Below are positions 31,034-43,279 of a stretch of 64,000 bases of DNA, in pieces (position 1 is the first letter of the stretch; each line of letters opens with the position of its first letter). The translations under genes were made by a program, and so were the position numbers. The notes below the pieces were generated by a model. The model had not been told where the DNA came from and did no database searches. It saw only the letters and a program-made list of their open reading frames with translations. The DNA is from Scolanthus callimorphus. Taxonomy: Eukaryota > Cnidaria > Anthozoa > Actiniaria > Edwardsiidae. The DNA lies in assembly GCA_033964015.1 (NCBI GenBank), contig CM066914.1, forward strand, positions 15,641,637 through 15,705,636. Reading direction: 5' to 3'.

Positions 31034-34000
31034 ATGTTGGACTCACATTTAGCACCAAAACCGAAGAAATTCGCTAGCTCTGGCTATACGCGTAGACGAG
31101 TATTTTTGCCATTTTCTCCTGTACCTCCGCTGCAGAGATTAGCAGCAAATACACGGATATTTCAACCTGAAGAAATGGCCTCTAGGATTATTCTACCGCC
31201 TTCGTTACTGACTCATCTAAGCGAAGAGGTTCTTGTTTTAATTCTGGAATATCTGGATTTTAGGAGTCTTATAACATTGAGCAAAACATGTCGTCTATTT
31301 CACCGTCTTTGCCTATCGGATCTAATATGGCGTCATCGATGCAAGGTACGTATGTTATGATATGTATTTTTGTGCTTTTCATGGCGATCTGTTTCGTATT
31401 TCCTTTAAAACCCTCGATTCGGAGCTATTGTTGTGTTCACGAATAGTATTTTCGAGCTCCACACTCGCTTGTCTTTCATGAATTCCGAATACAAAGCTTC
31501 AGAACTTGTCCATTTCCGTTCTGGGCTGCCATGTGGCTGAAATTCCCTATGGAAACTTCTACCAGCAGCCAAACCCGTCATATTTTATGAATAAATCGAC
31601 CATCCCTTTGTATCTTGATCGATTTTTTACGTGCGCTAAGCGAAAAATTGTTCAAGTGTGAAAGTCCAGAGGTATTTCAGAATTCGTGCTATTCGAATTC
31701 ACAGTTGAGCTATTCATAGCTCCCCTTCGAACTAGGCCGTTTCCAAGTTTTCGAAGGAAAGAGCCGACATGTATTATTCAAGATACATAAGCTGGCAAGG
31801 AATAAGGAGCATTGTTTCATTATGAATCTTTCTGTTTTGTCCTCTCTGTAAATAAGGTTCGGAGATTTCTGCATTGAGAATGTTTTGTACTCGGTGTTTT
31901 GAAGTGCTAGTTATAGTTTTCGTGTCAGGCTACGACGGAAAACGGCGAATTTAGCCGAGCTTTTGCGTATCCCGACAGTCCTTTGCTTGATCGACAAATG
32001 CTTCTTTGTATAGAAACAGAAGATCTATATCCAGTTCTACGATACATTTTTATTGTAGCTAGGGAAAGAAATTATTCTGTTGTGAACTCGAAACCGAGAT
32101 GTGCGAGTGAATCGTTCGCATTTCGCGGTAACAACAAACATGGCTTGCGTAGCCTGCAGGCCCATGAAGGGGCGAAGTTCTCCTAGAATTCGAAATCACA
32201 TGAATAAACCCATTTATGGGGGAAATTGAAGCGATTTTATCGGCTCTGTGTGGATGGCTTAGTTGGCAGCTCTCCCCCAGCTGTTCTGGCCTGATTGTCT
32301 ATTCAACCCTAGCCTGTCCTCTCTGTTCCCCAACTAGCCCTCCCTTGCTGCAAATGCCACCTTACTCTCCAAACCAACCAATAATTTTCAATCGTTGACA
32401 AGAACTATCCACTACCCTTTAGCTTAGAAAGCATGTATTATGATAAATGTTAAATTATATGCAAATGGTATTTATTGTTGAGGATTTAAGCAAATTTTGC
32501 CCTTTCATCGTATCTTTCTACTGAGTGTATGTTACTTCGTTTTACGTGAGATCTAAGTTATATAACCCTAAAGTTATATGTTAAGCTTTAGTTTATTCTC
32601 CTCTATGTAAAGCTTTTACTGGGACGAGAAAAGGGCTTTTCAGTTTCGATGGACATAAAAGAACCTGTTATCGTTTTAAATGTCGGTTCGTCAAGCTCAA
32701 TGAATGTTCTGCAGCTGGTGTACAATGCTTTCTTTGTGAGATGGAGTGAATATCTTGTCCATAATTATCTTGACTAGGAGGGTGTCATGGACTTTCCATT
32801 TATGGGTGTATTGGTTTACAGCAGGCTTAGCAAAAATATTCATTGCCTTGGCAAATTTGTATTTCATATTTTATTCAAGCACACTACATTTGGCAAAAAT
32901 CATCAAAGCATGTCTGAAGGATTAAGAATTTTCAGCCAAAACAAGAAAGCCTTTTTGCATGCAGTGTTTGAGTGTTTTCATTAAGATTTTGGGAAAATAA
33001 ACAGTCCTGTTTTAGAGTATGTCTAAAGGGGCAGATTTTTAAACTCTGTTTTATCAGTAGCTACTTATCAAAACAGCATATCTGTAAAACACCCCTGCAA
33101 ACACAGCATAAGGATGAATGTATAAGTAAAATAAAAATAAAAGTAATCAGTGAATACTAAGTGATCAGTGAGAGAATACTAATTTCCTATCTTGTATTAT
33201 TTTGTTATGCCACAATTTCTCTATAGTCTCATACACAGCCACTAGCATTAAAATGCTTTCTAGAAAGTCAAATGGACATATGCATATTGTATTAATTTAC
33301 TGAAACTTTACAAATAGAATTAATCATTATTAATAAATCCTTTCCTATTAATTAGTTTAAACTAATTGGTGCTGTTTGTCTTTAAAATTGAACTGACTAA
33401 TGTGATGCATTTCTTTTTTGCTTTTCAGGTTGACTTTGGTCTATTAACCAGATGGCCTGAGTATTCATTTATCTATTTGTACGAGATGTTCTATAAAGCT
33501 GATATTTTGAAAAATGATCACAACTTTTTTAGACCTGTTAGTCAGCTCAAGACTTCTGTTATAGTCTGGTATTTGCTGAACCCTGAGCCCCCATCCCATA
33601 GTGTTGGACACTTAACTCCAAGTCAAGCTAAGTCTATATGGGGACTAACTGATGACTGCTTGGAAACTCACTATGAAGAATCAATGCAAGGTAGAATGCT
33701 CAATAATATCTTATCTGTCATGTTACCAGAGCAGTTTCCTAACACCCCAATCACATATTACATTTAGCTGAGTAGATTTCATGTTGGTTAAAAATTTCAT
33801 CTAGCCAATAAGAAACAATGTTAATTAAAACATGAAGCTGAATGGCTGCCCTAACTAGAAAGTGATTTGTAGGTATTAGAATGTTACTAGGGAGTTTAAT
33901 GATTATATGATTAATGTGAAAAGGCCATTATTCAAGCACTCTGAAGAGTGATTGTGAAATGACGATAGAAATGAAAATGAGAAATGAAAGAGAAAGATAC

Positions 34001-37000
34001 AATAGTTACCATGTACTTCTACCAAATGCAAGCAACAATAAGATAGACCTATGATGTCTAAATTGTTTTCAATAAGTGAAACTTTTCTGATACTTTCCCC
34101 ATGCTGAGATCTTTGTTAAAAGTTAGATCGATGAAAGCTTTTTTGTGGTTGACACTTGAAAGTGAGATTCCAAAGAATTGTGAAAATTGCAGTAAGTAAA
34201 TGAAGCCTTCTCATGCAATCTTGATCTGTTATACCCAGTATTATATAGTTAGTGGAGACAGGCAAGTAGAGCTTTCATCTTCTATCTTCATTTTTCTAAC
34301 AGCCCAAACTGAAAACCAGATGAAGTGATTACACAAAGTAATCATATAGTTACTCTTGACAGAATAGAGCAATTTTGAAATGACTATGAGTAATTTTAAA
34401 TTTCTTTGTAAAGAAGGTGAAAGGTTTCTCAGCAATCTGCCATTGTACCACACATGGAAAATGTTTTTTTTTTGCACTGGCTGCAAAAGGTGTCTAATGA
34501 TAATATCAAAGCAACAGTTACCCAGAAAGATCAAAAGCCCCTAAGGAAGAGTAAACTAATGTTTGCTGATAGATGTTCTGTTTTGTTTTTCTGTTTTACA
34601 GATAGGAATGATAATCAGGAAGCTGACTTCCCATCTAGTTACTATGAATGGAGCTCACTGTACAAAATATTTGTTAAGAAGCACGGAGGAATTGGCTCCA
34701 TGCAGAACTATGTTTTAAAAAGGTGTCTCAGGAATCGGCAAGCACTAGAGGAGCATTATCAGTTGTCGTTACACTCATCACGTCAACAGAAATGGTATCA
34801 GTACTTAGAAGACAGGGAAATGGGGAATCACAAGGCCCTCAAGGCATTAACGGAGCACATGAGGCCCACAACACATAACTACATGCTACATCAGGTAAAA
34901 TACCCAGGTAGCTGATCAGTAGTTTTCTTTGGAGGTTGAATGATTGTTGTTATTGATGTTGTGTTGTTGTTGTTGTTATTGCTGTCAGAAGAGCTGTACC
35001 TATAAGAAGGATCATCTTAGAGTTACAGCTTCAGGCACCACTCAGGGTTCCAAGGAATACTTCTGCTAATACTTGTTATTATAATCTAAATAATACTTTA
35101 TAAAGAATAGTGGACAGTGTTGTGTTTCTGAGGGAAAGGAAGAAGTTTGCGAAATGGAAGAATTTCTTGAAGTCTGAAAGAGTTTCAAATTCTTACTGTA
35201 GTTTTCATAATTCTGCAAACTCCAACTTTCAAATCCAATCACTAAACATTGTCCTGGCACCATCAATTTCAACAACGATAAAATCAGTCCTCAGTCCAGC
35301 AATAAGATTCAATTCCAGCTATTTTTAGGGTGGTTGATCTTCATTTAGGTATCATTCTGATTCTATTTTTGGTGGGGAGGGAGGGGTTTGCTTCATTTGA
35401 ATCTAGATTAATCTAATAGTTGTTTAATAATATCAAGTCTGCAAAATAATCTGCAAAGAAGTTTGTGAACAGCTAACTTAGCCCATTATCTTACAGTTGC
35501 TACATCTTTAAAATTACTTTCAGATCACAACAAAGTACATAGATGGGAGACTAAAAGGTGGCTTCAAGACAGTTAAGGCATATGCAGAGTTTTGTGGATA
35601 CTTTAAGACCTGGTTGGATGCTAAAAGTGTGAAGCTTTGGCCTCCTCGGCAAGGGGAAATGGTTGCTCAGGATTATAGGCATTGCCTGAAATATGTTAAT
35701 CGTGAGGTAGGCATGCTTCCAATTTATGTAAATTCACTACCAAGTTATTTCTCAATTGTCATTTAATTATGAAAAAAAGACATAGGGGAAGCAACAAGTA
35801 AGTTTTTGATCAGGGAGAAATGGAACAGATAAAAGTTAATTGCAGCATACTGAGGACAAAATTTGTTGCATCCAATCATGCTAATTAGTGAAAAAAAACT
35901 TTACTTTTATTTTATTTGTTAATTTGTGAAATGGTTTGATGACAAAAATCATCTACAACAAAGGCTAGTAGATGTAAATGAATTCTTTTAAATAATTATT
36001 GTTTCAGTTGAGCCCCCTTTCAGAAGAAGTTGAGTTGTCAGTGACTGACTTTCTCAGTAAAGCTAAGCCTTACATTGAACGCCTGCATGAAGTTTGGCTA
36101 TGGCAGAACCGAAAAGAGACAACTTACCGCAAAGAGCACCGCCCATCTGCAGTTGTGAGGGAGCATCGATACTGCAAGTAAGTAATTTTACCCTAGAGTT
36201 GTCATGACAGAACCAGCTCCTAGATGCAGCATACACATTATTTTAGGGATGCCATCCCTTGGACTTAAGAAATCGGCAGAAAACCTAGAGTTCTTAAGCC
36301 GAAATACAAAAGGTGATATAGGAAAATTCCTAGAAAGAAGACCGGGTGGAATAGAGAAAATACATTTATTATATAAACTATAGTGTTTTATCAGGATTTC
36401 AGACACTAAGAAATATCGTAATTCGTATGTGTGAAAAATTACGATAATGCCCACTATCCCGAAATTTATCAAATCTAACGTTTCCACAAAAAAGTTTATA
36501 TAATAAACAGAATAATACATGGGCGCTTGGAGGTATGTTATTTATCTTCTTGTGTTCAAATTTGATATATCAAAATTTGAACACTCGAAGATAAATAACA
36601 TACCTCCAAGCGCCCATGTATTATGACTCTACAAGAAAACAGCCCGTCACTTCATGACGCTAGAAGACTCAGAATGACATTTTGTTTAGGCATTACATAA
36701 GGTAGGGTAAATGTCTCAAATTTGCAAAACATTTCACAATTTTGCCGTATTTATGTATTTTTCAAAGCATTTCCTTTTCTTCAGAAAACACAGCAGTTCT
36801 TGAAGGATCTAAATTGTAAACAGTGCTGTACGCTGATTGGCTGAAATGACCGGTGAACGGGCGGTAGCTCGATTGTCAAATGTTGTGTTTGTTGTTGTAT
36901 GAAAATTAGAGATTTTGAGTTATTCTTGGACTTCACTTAGACTTTCTTTATTACAGACATATTAAAAGCACATTAAACAATTACTTTATGTAGGGATTTC

Positions 37001-39154
37001 TTTTGAGCTTTGTGTTTTTAATTTTTGAGCGGCACAACTGTTTTTGCGAAGGGCTCTGTGGTTTTCTATTCCAAGAAACTGTATCCGGTTATTTCGAAAC
37101 GGGTGGGCAATTGTTTAGCTCAAGACAACAATTTAGTTTCTACACTTTATTTGTCTAGTAAAAGTTTTTAAATTCTAGAGCTTTCGAAAGATAGAGAATC
37201 CATGTTTTGCTTTTTGGAAAGCACGTCCTCGTGATGTACGTGACTGAGGGCACAAAGCTGTGGTCAGGGAAGCCATTTCAGTGTTGCTCTCGAAAAGACT
37301 GATTTAGCCAATCAGAAACGTTTGCGCAGACAACCCGATTATAGCGGAGCTCCTGCGCGGGCCGAAGGCCCGCGCAAGCGGAGCACCATACCTAAGGGAA
37401 AAACGTGTATAGTATACTATCGAGTTGATTTTTGAACGTCACGGGCATTATGGATCATTTTGATGACGTCATTGATGACGTAAGGGCACGTGACTTTGGT
37501 GTAGAGTTCCTCTTATGGTCTTTGAAACTTTGTCCAAGTTTGGCTTCTATAGAAGCTACCCTTCGGGAGATATGATTTTTTCTTTATTTTTCTGGTATTA
37601 AATCTATAGCGTACGCCGTCCGTCCGTCGTCCGTCCGTCCGTCCGTGTACACATGGGAACCCTGTGGTATGCAAAGAAAAAATTATATCTCCTCAAGGGA
37701 ACATGCTAAGACAACCATACTTGGGATATTTTGTCTATGCCACAAGGGGGGTGCTGTAACACGGACACGTGATGTGACGTCATCGATGACGTCATCTATG
37801 CTTGAAAAATCAATATCTCGTGAAGGGAAGACTCTAAAACAACCAAACTTGGGTAGTGTAGTCTAGGCCACCAGATGAGCGAAATGAGGTGGTTACGTGA
37901 TATGACGTCATCGATGACGTCATCTATGCTTGAGAAATCAATATCTCGTGAAGGGAAGACTCTAAGACAACAAAACTTGGGTAGTGTAGTCTAGGCCACC
38001 AGATGAGTGAAATGAGGTGGTCACGTGATATGACGTCATCGATGACGTCATCTATGCTTGAAAAATCAATATCTCGTGAAGGGAAGACTCTAAGACAACA
38101 AAACTTGGGTAGTGTAGTCTAGGCCACCAGATGAGCGAAATGAGGTGGTCACGTGATATGACGTCATCGATGACGTCATCTACGCTTGAAAAATGAATAT
38201 CTCATGAAAGGAAGACTCTAAACCAACCAAACTTGGGTAATGTAATCCAGGTCACCAGATGAGCGAAATGAAGTGGTTACGTGATGTGACGTCATCGATG
38301 ACGTAATCTGTGCTTGAAAAATCAATATCTCGTGAAGGGAAGACTCTAAAGCAACCATGTAAACCATGTACACATGGGAATCCCTTTCATTCACACAGAA
38401 AATTTTATAACCAGGAGCTCCGCTTTTAGCCAGTGGCTAAATCTATATATTAATAGTATAGATATATGTATAAGTCGTCATTATCGAAAATTGTGAAAAA
38501 AATTCCCGAGAAACGTGGTAAAAAGTCTTGAGTCTCCCGGTAAAACCGTGAGATTTGGCATCCCTGCTTTGTGACTGGAATCTGGTGATCCATTAGATCC
38601 CATTCCGACCTGAGAAACGATCACGTGCTGACCACGTGCTAATCGTTATGCAAAGTTCCTCGGCATTGTTCCTCAATAAGTCCTGAGCAAAATTTAACAT
38701 GCGCAGAATGCACACTGCCAGGAAACTGCGGGTAGTTTTCCAGTCAGTTTAGATATCGTATCTAAGCGGATGGGTTTATAATTTGACATTTCTATCAACA
38801 TGTACTAGTTGACGGAAAAACCTTAACAAAGCATGTAACAAGACTGATTAGAGAACTGTTTAAAACCACTTATTTTTGAGGTGTTATCGCCATGTGCTGG
38901 AATATCATCTTGATGACAAAACTTTTGAAAGCATTGATTATGACAAACAGCCCTTAAAGATTAAAGTTCAATATCGTCATTTATCTCCTGTCGACTTCCG
39001 TAAGAGACGCCAATATCTAAGATGGAAAGACTTTGGCAGGGATAAATATCTTAATACAAACCTCCTTGCCGATATTGCAGTTGTCAGTCTACGTAAATGG
39101 GTTCTTATTGTCTATTGTTACAGAAAATCATATGCAATATTGTTCAGAGACTAA
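31034..39154 (+). CDS. F-box protein, otherwise uncharacterised (six exons)
   Basis: Likely an SCF ubiquitin-ligase substrate adaptor. Exons: 31034-31345, 33429-33690, 34602-34894, 35524-35706, 36008-36177, 38881-39154 (TAA). The phases agree throughout, giving about 497 aa. The F-box lies near residues 52-102: LPPSLLTHLSEEVLVLILEY, then SKTCRLFHRLCLSDLIWRHR. The rest is rich in W, Y and charged residues and not recognised. SQAKSIWGLTDDCLE is faintly like the XPA C-terminal signature. Other landmarks are KIFVKKHGGIGSM, DGRLKGGFKTVKAY, YLRWKDFGRDKYL. Two possible starts exist: 31034, chosen as first ATG after the TATA box, and 31174 just before the F-box. No AATAAA follows the stop before the next reading frame. 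A splice CTAC|GTAAAT in exon 6 to GTAG|TCCTC at 39382 would join in phase to 39394-40902, so the true gene may be longer. Intron 5 holds a TIR element and a long palindrome. Confidence 0.8.
36512..36624. repeat. 113-bp long palindrome in F-box intron 5
   Basis: ATAATACATGGGCGCTTGGA onwards is mirrored by the sequence ending CCAAGCGCCCATGTATTAT. Arms of about 55 nt are about 95% complementary, with centre TGATATATCA. Confidence 0.85.
37343..38424. mobile_element. TIR element of 1082 bp carrying a CRE-palindrome array
   Basis: The ends AGCGGAGCTCCTG and CAGGAGCTCCGCT are exact complements. Just inside the left end is a hairpin, GCGCGGGCC-GAA-GGCCCGCGC. An inverted solo unit (about 37455-37580) precedes five direct units of 128 bp. 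No coding capacity is present. It lies in F-box intron 5. Confidence 0.75.
37720..38360 (+). repeat. 128-bp tandem array; each unit holds two CREs, most with an E-box
   Basis: The palindrome TGACGTCATCGATGACGTCA starts at 37775, 37903, 38031 and 38159, exactly 128 bp apart. A fifth copy at 38287 (second half TGACGTAA) keeps the spacing. CACGTGAT precedes three units and ACGTGAT the others. The rest of the unit is AATCAATATCTCGTGAAGGG, ACCAAACTTGGGTAGTGTAG and CCACCAGATGAGCGAAATGA. CRE octamers are the known binding sites of CREB/ATF bZIP factors. Confidence 0.9.
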
Positions 39155-39393
39155 CCACTTTCAAATTTAAGGGCGCGGGATTTGCGTCATTTGTGTTTTT
39201 CCGTTATTATTTTATTTAGCGTAGTTTCACAAGTTTAAATATTGTGCCTTATATGAAAAACCTTTTTCATGGAACGAAGTCGTGCGTTTTGACTTCCATC
39301 CATCAAACTTCTAAAACACGCAAGTTTCGTTTGCATTTTATGGTGGGAAATTTGTTTTTAAGCCTATTTAGTCATAATTAGGTAGTCCTCTCA

Positions 39394-40902
39394 ATGTCTG
39401 CGTCAAATCACCCAGAGCTGTTCACTAGTTTGATTGACGGAAGCCAAACAGCAGTTTATGAACTGTTGGCGTACAGTTCGCAGAATTACGAAAATGACAG
39501 TAAAAGGGGTGTCATCAAATGGGGGTGTGTGGAAACAAGGAGTTGTGAGAAAAAAATTCCACTATGTAAGCTTTCAAGATCTTTTCAAAATATTGAAAAC
39601 CCAGCAGAAATACAAAGTGGCGTTAGATATCTAACCCATTCCTTCCTTCCTTCGTTTAGAGATTTTCTCGAGAAAGGAAACCTAGAGAGCTTCACGAAAC
39701 TCAAGCTGTATTTTGAGCGTAAGGAGATCGTCGTTGCATGGTTCAAGGAGAATGGCTGGATGCACTCGTTGCTAGGGGATTACGTGGTTCGCCCCCTACG
39801 CCCTGCCTGCATCTCCTCCACAGAACTCCCAGCACCACACTACTCTACAGACTGTATACAGAGTCTTGTTCAACGGTGAGTCTACCAATATTATTCCACA
39901 TTAAAAAACTTATACCCCATTCACACCGGCGCTTAATCCAGTTCTAATTAAACCGTTTTAAATCCATATCTGCTTAGAGGAGAATGTCCCAAGGACAAAA
40001 CTGAATAGACTGTACTGTACATGTTACTAAGTGATAATTCATCTAGTAAGAGTTTATCGCAGTAACGAACTTGGCATGATGTGAGGCGAAGAAAAACCTT
40101 GTTTAACATGGTTTTGGTGTGCATGGGGCATTAGTCTCTTTCTATTCTAAGTTGACCCATAATTGCGTTAACAATTTGACGCGTTGACCTATTGACAGGC
40201 AGAGGGACGCGTTGACTGAGTGAACGCGATGTACGGGGTGACTTAGTTGACGCGTTGTACGGGGTGACTTAGTTGACGCGTTGTACGGGGTGACTTAGTT
40301 GACGCGTTGTACGGGGTGACTTAGTTGACGCGTTGTACGGGGTGACTTAGTTGACGCGTTGTACGGGGTGACTAGTTGACTCGTTGACAAGTTGACCAGT
40401 TGACGCTTTTGGAAAGGTATAGCTATACACGAGGGAGTATTATGCAGTCGCTCCAGTCTATGTTTATTCAGCCAATCAGAATGCGAATAAAAACCAAAAA
40501 CGGTGGTATGGCTTCGTCCCCTGATTGGTTGGCGGTTAAATTTGTCTTCACCTTGCGTTTAGTTTTTGACACTCAAATTTCGCTCTCTCAGTCTTCTACT
40601 CATTGTTATTTCTCTAACGTCATCTCGCTTCGTTGTTTTCTTGCAGATTCTTAGAAACTGGACTTCGTTCTGACTTCAACAAGATCAGAAAGAAGCTGTC
40701 AGACATGGCAGGGATCCAGCTACAGAATCTTGTACGTAAGTCCCGTCAACTTCAAGAGTCTATACAACAAGACGTCATGAAAGAGGACTGTGTTTACATT
40801 AGCGAGTTCGAAGATAGAAGCTTCATCAACTTCTTCACTAGTAGTTTAGATAGTTACGCAGACCATTTTAGCCCTAGAGCAGAGGTAGTCATTCTAGACT
40901 GA
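39394..40902 (+). CDS. Uncharacterised protein, two exons; possibly the 3' part of the F-box gene
   Basis: The first exon is open from ATG 39394 to 39875 (donor GTGAGT, phase 2). The second, 40647-40902, follows acceptor TTTTCTTGCAG, completes CG|A and ends in TGA. The product is about 245 aa, helical and charged, with PELFTSLIDGSQTAVYELL, NLESFTKLKLYFERKEIVVA, WFKENGWMHSLLGDYVV, KIRKKLSDMAGIQLQNLV and FINFFTSSLDSYADHF. I do not recognise it. The middle of exon 1 (about 39500-39655) reads less like protein, and a strong acceptor-like tract (CCTTCCTTCCTTCGTTTAG) ends at 39659, so a short intron may be hidden there. It starts only 240 bp after the F-box stop with no poly(A) signal between, which supports a single gene. 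Confidence 0.55.
40221..40376 (+). repeat. 26-bp minisatellite, about six copies
   Basis: Unit TTGACGCGTTGTACGGGG followed by TGACTTAG, nearly identical copies, in the intron between 39875 and 40647. Related short TTGAC words flank it on both sides. Confidence 0.9.
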
Positions 40903-41630
40903 TAACTGTCATAGTATTTATATGTATTTTTTATATTTGAACCATTTAAATACGTGTATATATCTACTGCCTGGGGAGCTCTTCGGAGGTTTTTTATAGA
41001 AGACTGCCCTCGGGTTTTCCATCTAGCCAACAAAAATATTTATTGTTTACATGAAGAAAAAAACGCTGGCCCTTTCACGATGACGTCATCCGTGACGCGC
41101 TGCTCTACTTGTGATTGGTTTATTTGCGCTTGATTGACATCTACACGCGAAAGGCGCTGCGTTTTGCGCAGCTGTTTGCGCACTAAACGCTTCTGCACTT
41201 GGTAGCTTCTCGTGTATGTTTAGTCTTCTCCAACTTGTAATGGTGTGTAAATAGCGTTCACGTTTAAGTTTCTGTTCCCAAAAGCGTCGCAAAAAGTAGT
41301 ATTTTGTTGCGTCAGGCTTTCTAAGTATCGTATGAATCTCTTCATCGACTTCAGTTCCAAGTTTTCTCTCTCGAATTCAACAATCCTCTCAAAAGCACTT
41401 ATGTCTTAACGAAACCAACAAAAATTCGTGGTGGCAAAATTATTTCAATATTGCGGCTTTTAGTTCTCAGACAACGGAGCTGCAGCCAAAATATAGTTTA
41501 TGTATGATCACCGCTATTAGAAATACTCTGGACGTGTCTAATGTTTCTAATTCCAGGATTTCCCAGGATGTTTTCAATACGGCACCAATATTCGAAATTA
41601 TTTTTTCGAGAAATTCGTTGCGAAATCCTT

Positions 41631-41782
41631 AGGGCTGGCTACACACGAACGCAAGCGCAATCGAAGGCGAAAATCAAAATTAATTAGTTCGCTTGCGTTC
41701 GCTTGATTTACACTAGACACAAGCGCAAAAGAACACACCGTCTCTTCTTTCTTGCGCTTGTGTTCGTGTGTGAACCAGCCCT
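41631..41782. mobile_element. MITE of 152 bp
   Basis: AGGGCTGGCTACACACGAAC with GCAAGCGCAA is mirrored by TTGCGCTTGTGTTCGTGTGT and AACCAGCCCT. Additional GCGCTTGCG-like words lie in the centre. Non-coding. Confidence 0.8.
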
Positions 41783-42435
41783 TGGTTGTAAAACATTAAT
41801 GGTCAGGAGATGGGTCTGATAGCATAATATATTAGCAAAAATATTTGGACACGAATTTTGTAAAGATATTTTTTAATACCAGACCAGTATTTTCAAAACA
41901 TGCCAGAAATATTTAAAATCAGTAAAAAGCGCTCCATTGAACATTGATATTGTACATTATACATAATGTAGAAAACGAATTTATTTATTACTGAGCTGAC
42001 AGAATTTGCTGTTGGCATGCGGTATTGCGCATTTGCTAGCTTCCTTTAGGTTGAGAAAGAAATGTTAAAATTCTAATAAATACGAAACAATCGAAAAATT
42101 GTAGTCACGAGTTTGTCCAGCCCCAGATCCCCACCCACATCGCCCTATAAAGAGCCCCAGCTCATACTTCTCCAATCTCGTTCCCAGATCCTACTCCGCT
42201 GTTTGTTTGTCGTAGGCTCTGGCGGCAGACAATCGTAGGTCGATTCTGATTGGCCGATATTCCTGCTCGCCATTTTCAAATTTGCCTAACCGATAATACC
42301 AGATGTCCTAGATTCTAGGACTTCCGGTTTAGTCTGCGTTTAGAGCATCCGAGTCAGCATTACCGAGAGGCTCTGGAACGAGAATGATACTTCTCTAGTT
42401 GCTGTGGGGAGGAGGGACCAGCCGACCAGGCATCT

Positions 42436-42553
42436 AATTTAGAAAAAAGCAACCCCGCATCCGACCCTGTCGCGCGCAAAAAGAAACCCCGCACCCGACC
42501 CCGTCGCGCGCAAAAAGCAACCCCGCACCCCGTCGCGCGCAAAAAGCAACCCC
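42436..42553 (+). repeat. GC-rich ~40-bp tandem repeat, three copies
   Basis: The unit is about AAAAAGCAACCCCGCACC, then CGACCCCGTCGCGCGC; the third copy is shortened. Confidence 0.85.
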
Positions 42554-43279
42554 AGGTCTGTAAATTTTCCGCAATTCAGCCTTATATGGCTGCAATGGTA
42601 AAATTAATAAAACTATCTACAAAGCAATCTTCCTTCTGAGCAGTCTTACAAACTATCATGTTTGCAAAGCAGCAAGAAGTTTAACAACTTCCATTCAAAA
42701 ACATCAAGAACGTATTAATTGAAAGTAACTACAACCAAATTAAAAAGTCAAATTAACAGAGTAAATGTCAAATTAGCAGAGCCTATAAAAGATATTAATG
42801 TGTAAGAGACAGGTAGGATTATACCTACTTTATCGACTAATCCCCCTCAAACCAAGGCTTCCCTTCTGCTCCCAGCATTCACTTTCTGCTACCAGAACCT
42901 ACAAGTAGCGTCAACGACATCTATGTGGGACCACCCGCGAATTCGTGCATTTATACACTCTCAACTACGTTTTGCGTCATTTATTTTTCACTTCCCAGTT
43001 TAATACGCTGGTTACAGAATATTTCATCAAATCAAATGATACAATTCAATGATAAAATTAGCCTTAAGAAGGCCAGATGAGGATCTAAAATGTAAAACGC
43101 ATACTATGGCATTGGACAGAGCTTGTTGTTACTCTAGCCTATTTGCGCTACGCGTATATTCTGTCCGGGAAAATTTGCTTTGATCCACAATGTTGGCTCG
43201 AAGAAATGGCGCGATACAGCATTTGAGACTGTTGTTACGACGCACCTCGAACTATTTACAATATTAGAACTACATCAAC

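Larger units (their letters stand above)
40903..43279. other. Intergenic stretch between convergent genes
   Basis: No gene is recognised between the 40902 stop and the SPAG16 stop at 43280. It contains a MITE (41631-41782) and a 40-bp GC-rich repeat (42436-42553). A minus frame over the latter is repeat translation. The SPAG16 3' UTR should begin just below 43280. Confidence 0.5.

Noticed and set aside
34454..34601. Upstream extension of F-box exon 3 from ATG 34454
   Set aside because: Lies before a strong acceptor (CTGTTTTACAG at 34601), and exon 2 joins in phase at 34602.
39434..39634. Alternative frame in the uncharacterised exon (KKFHYVSFQDLFKILKTQQK)
   Set aside because: Protein-like, but it ends in a stop and no good donor joins it to the downstream exon; the main frame fits the splice phases.
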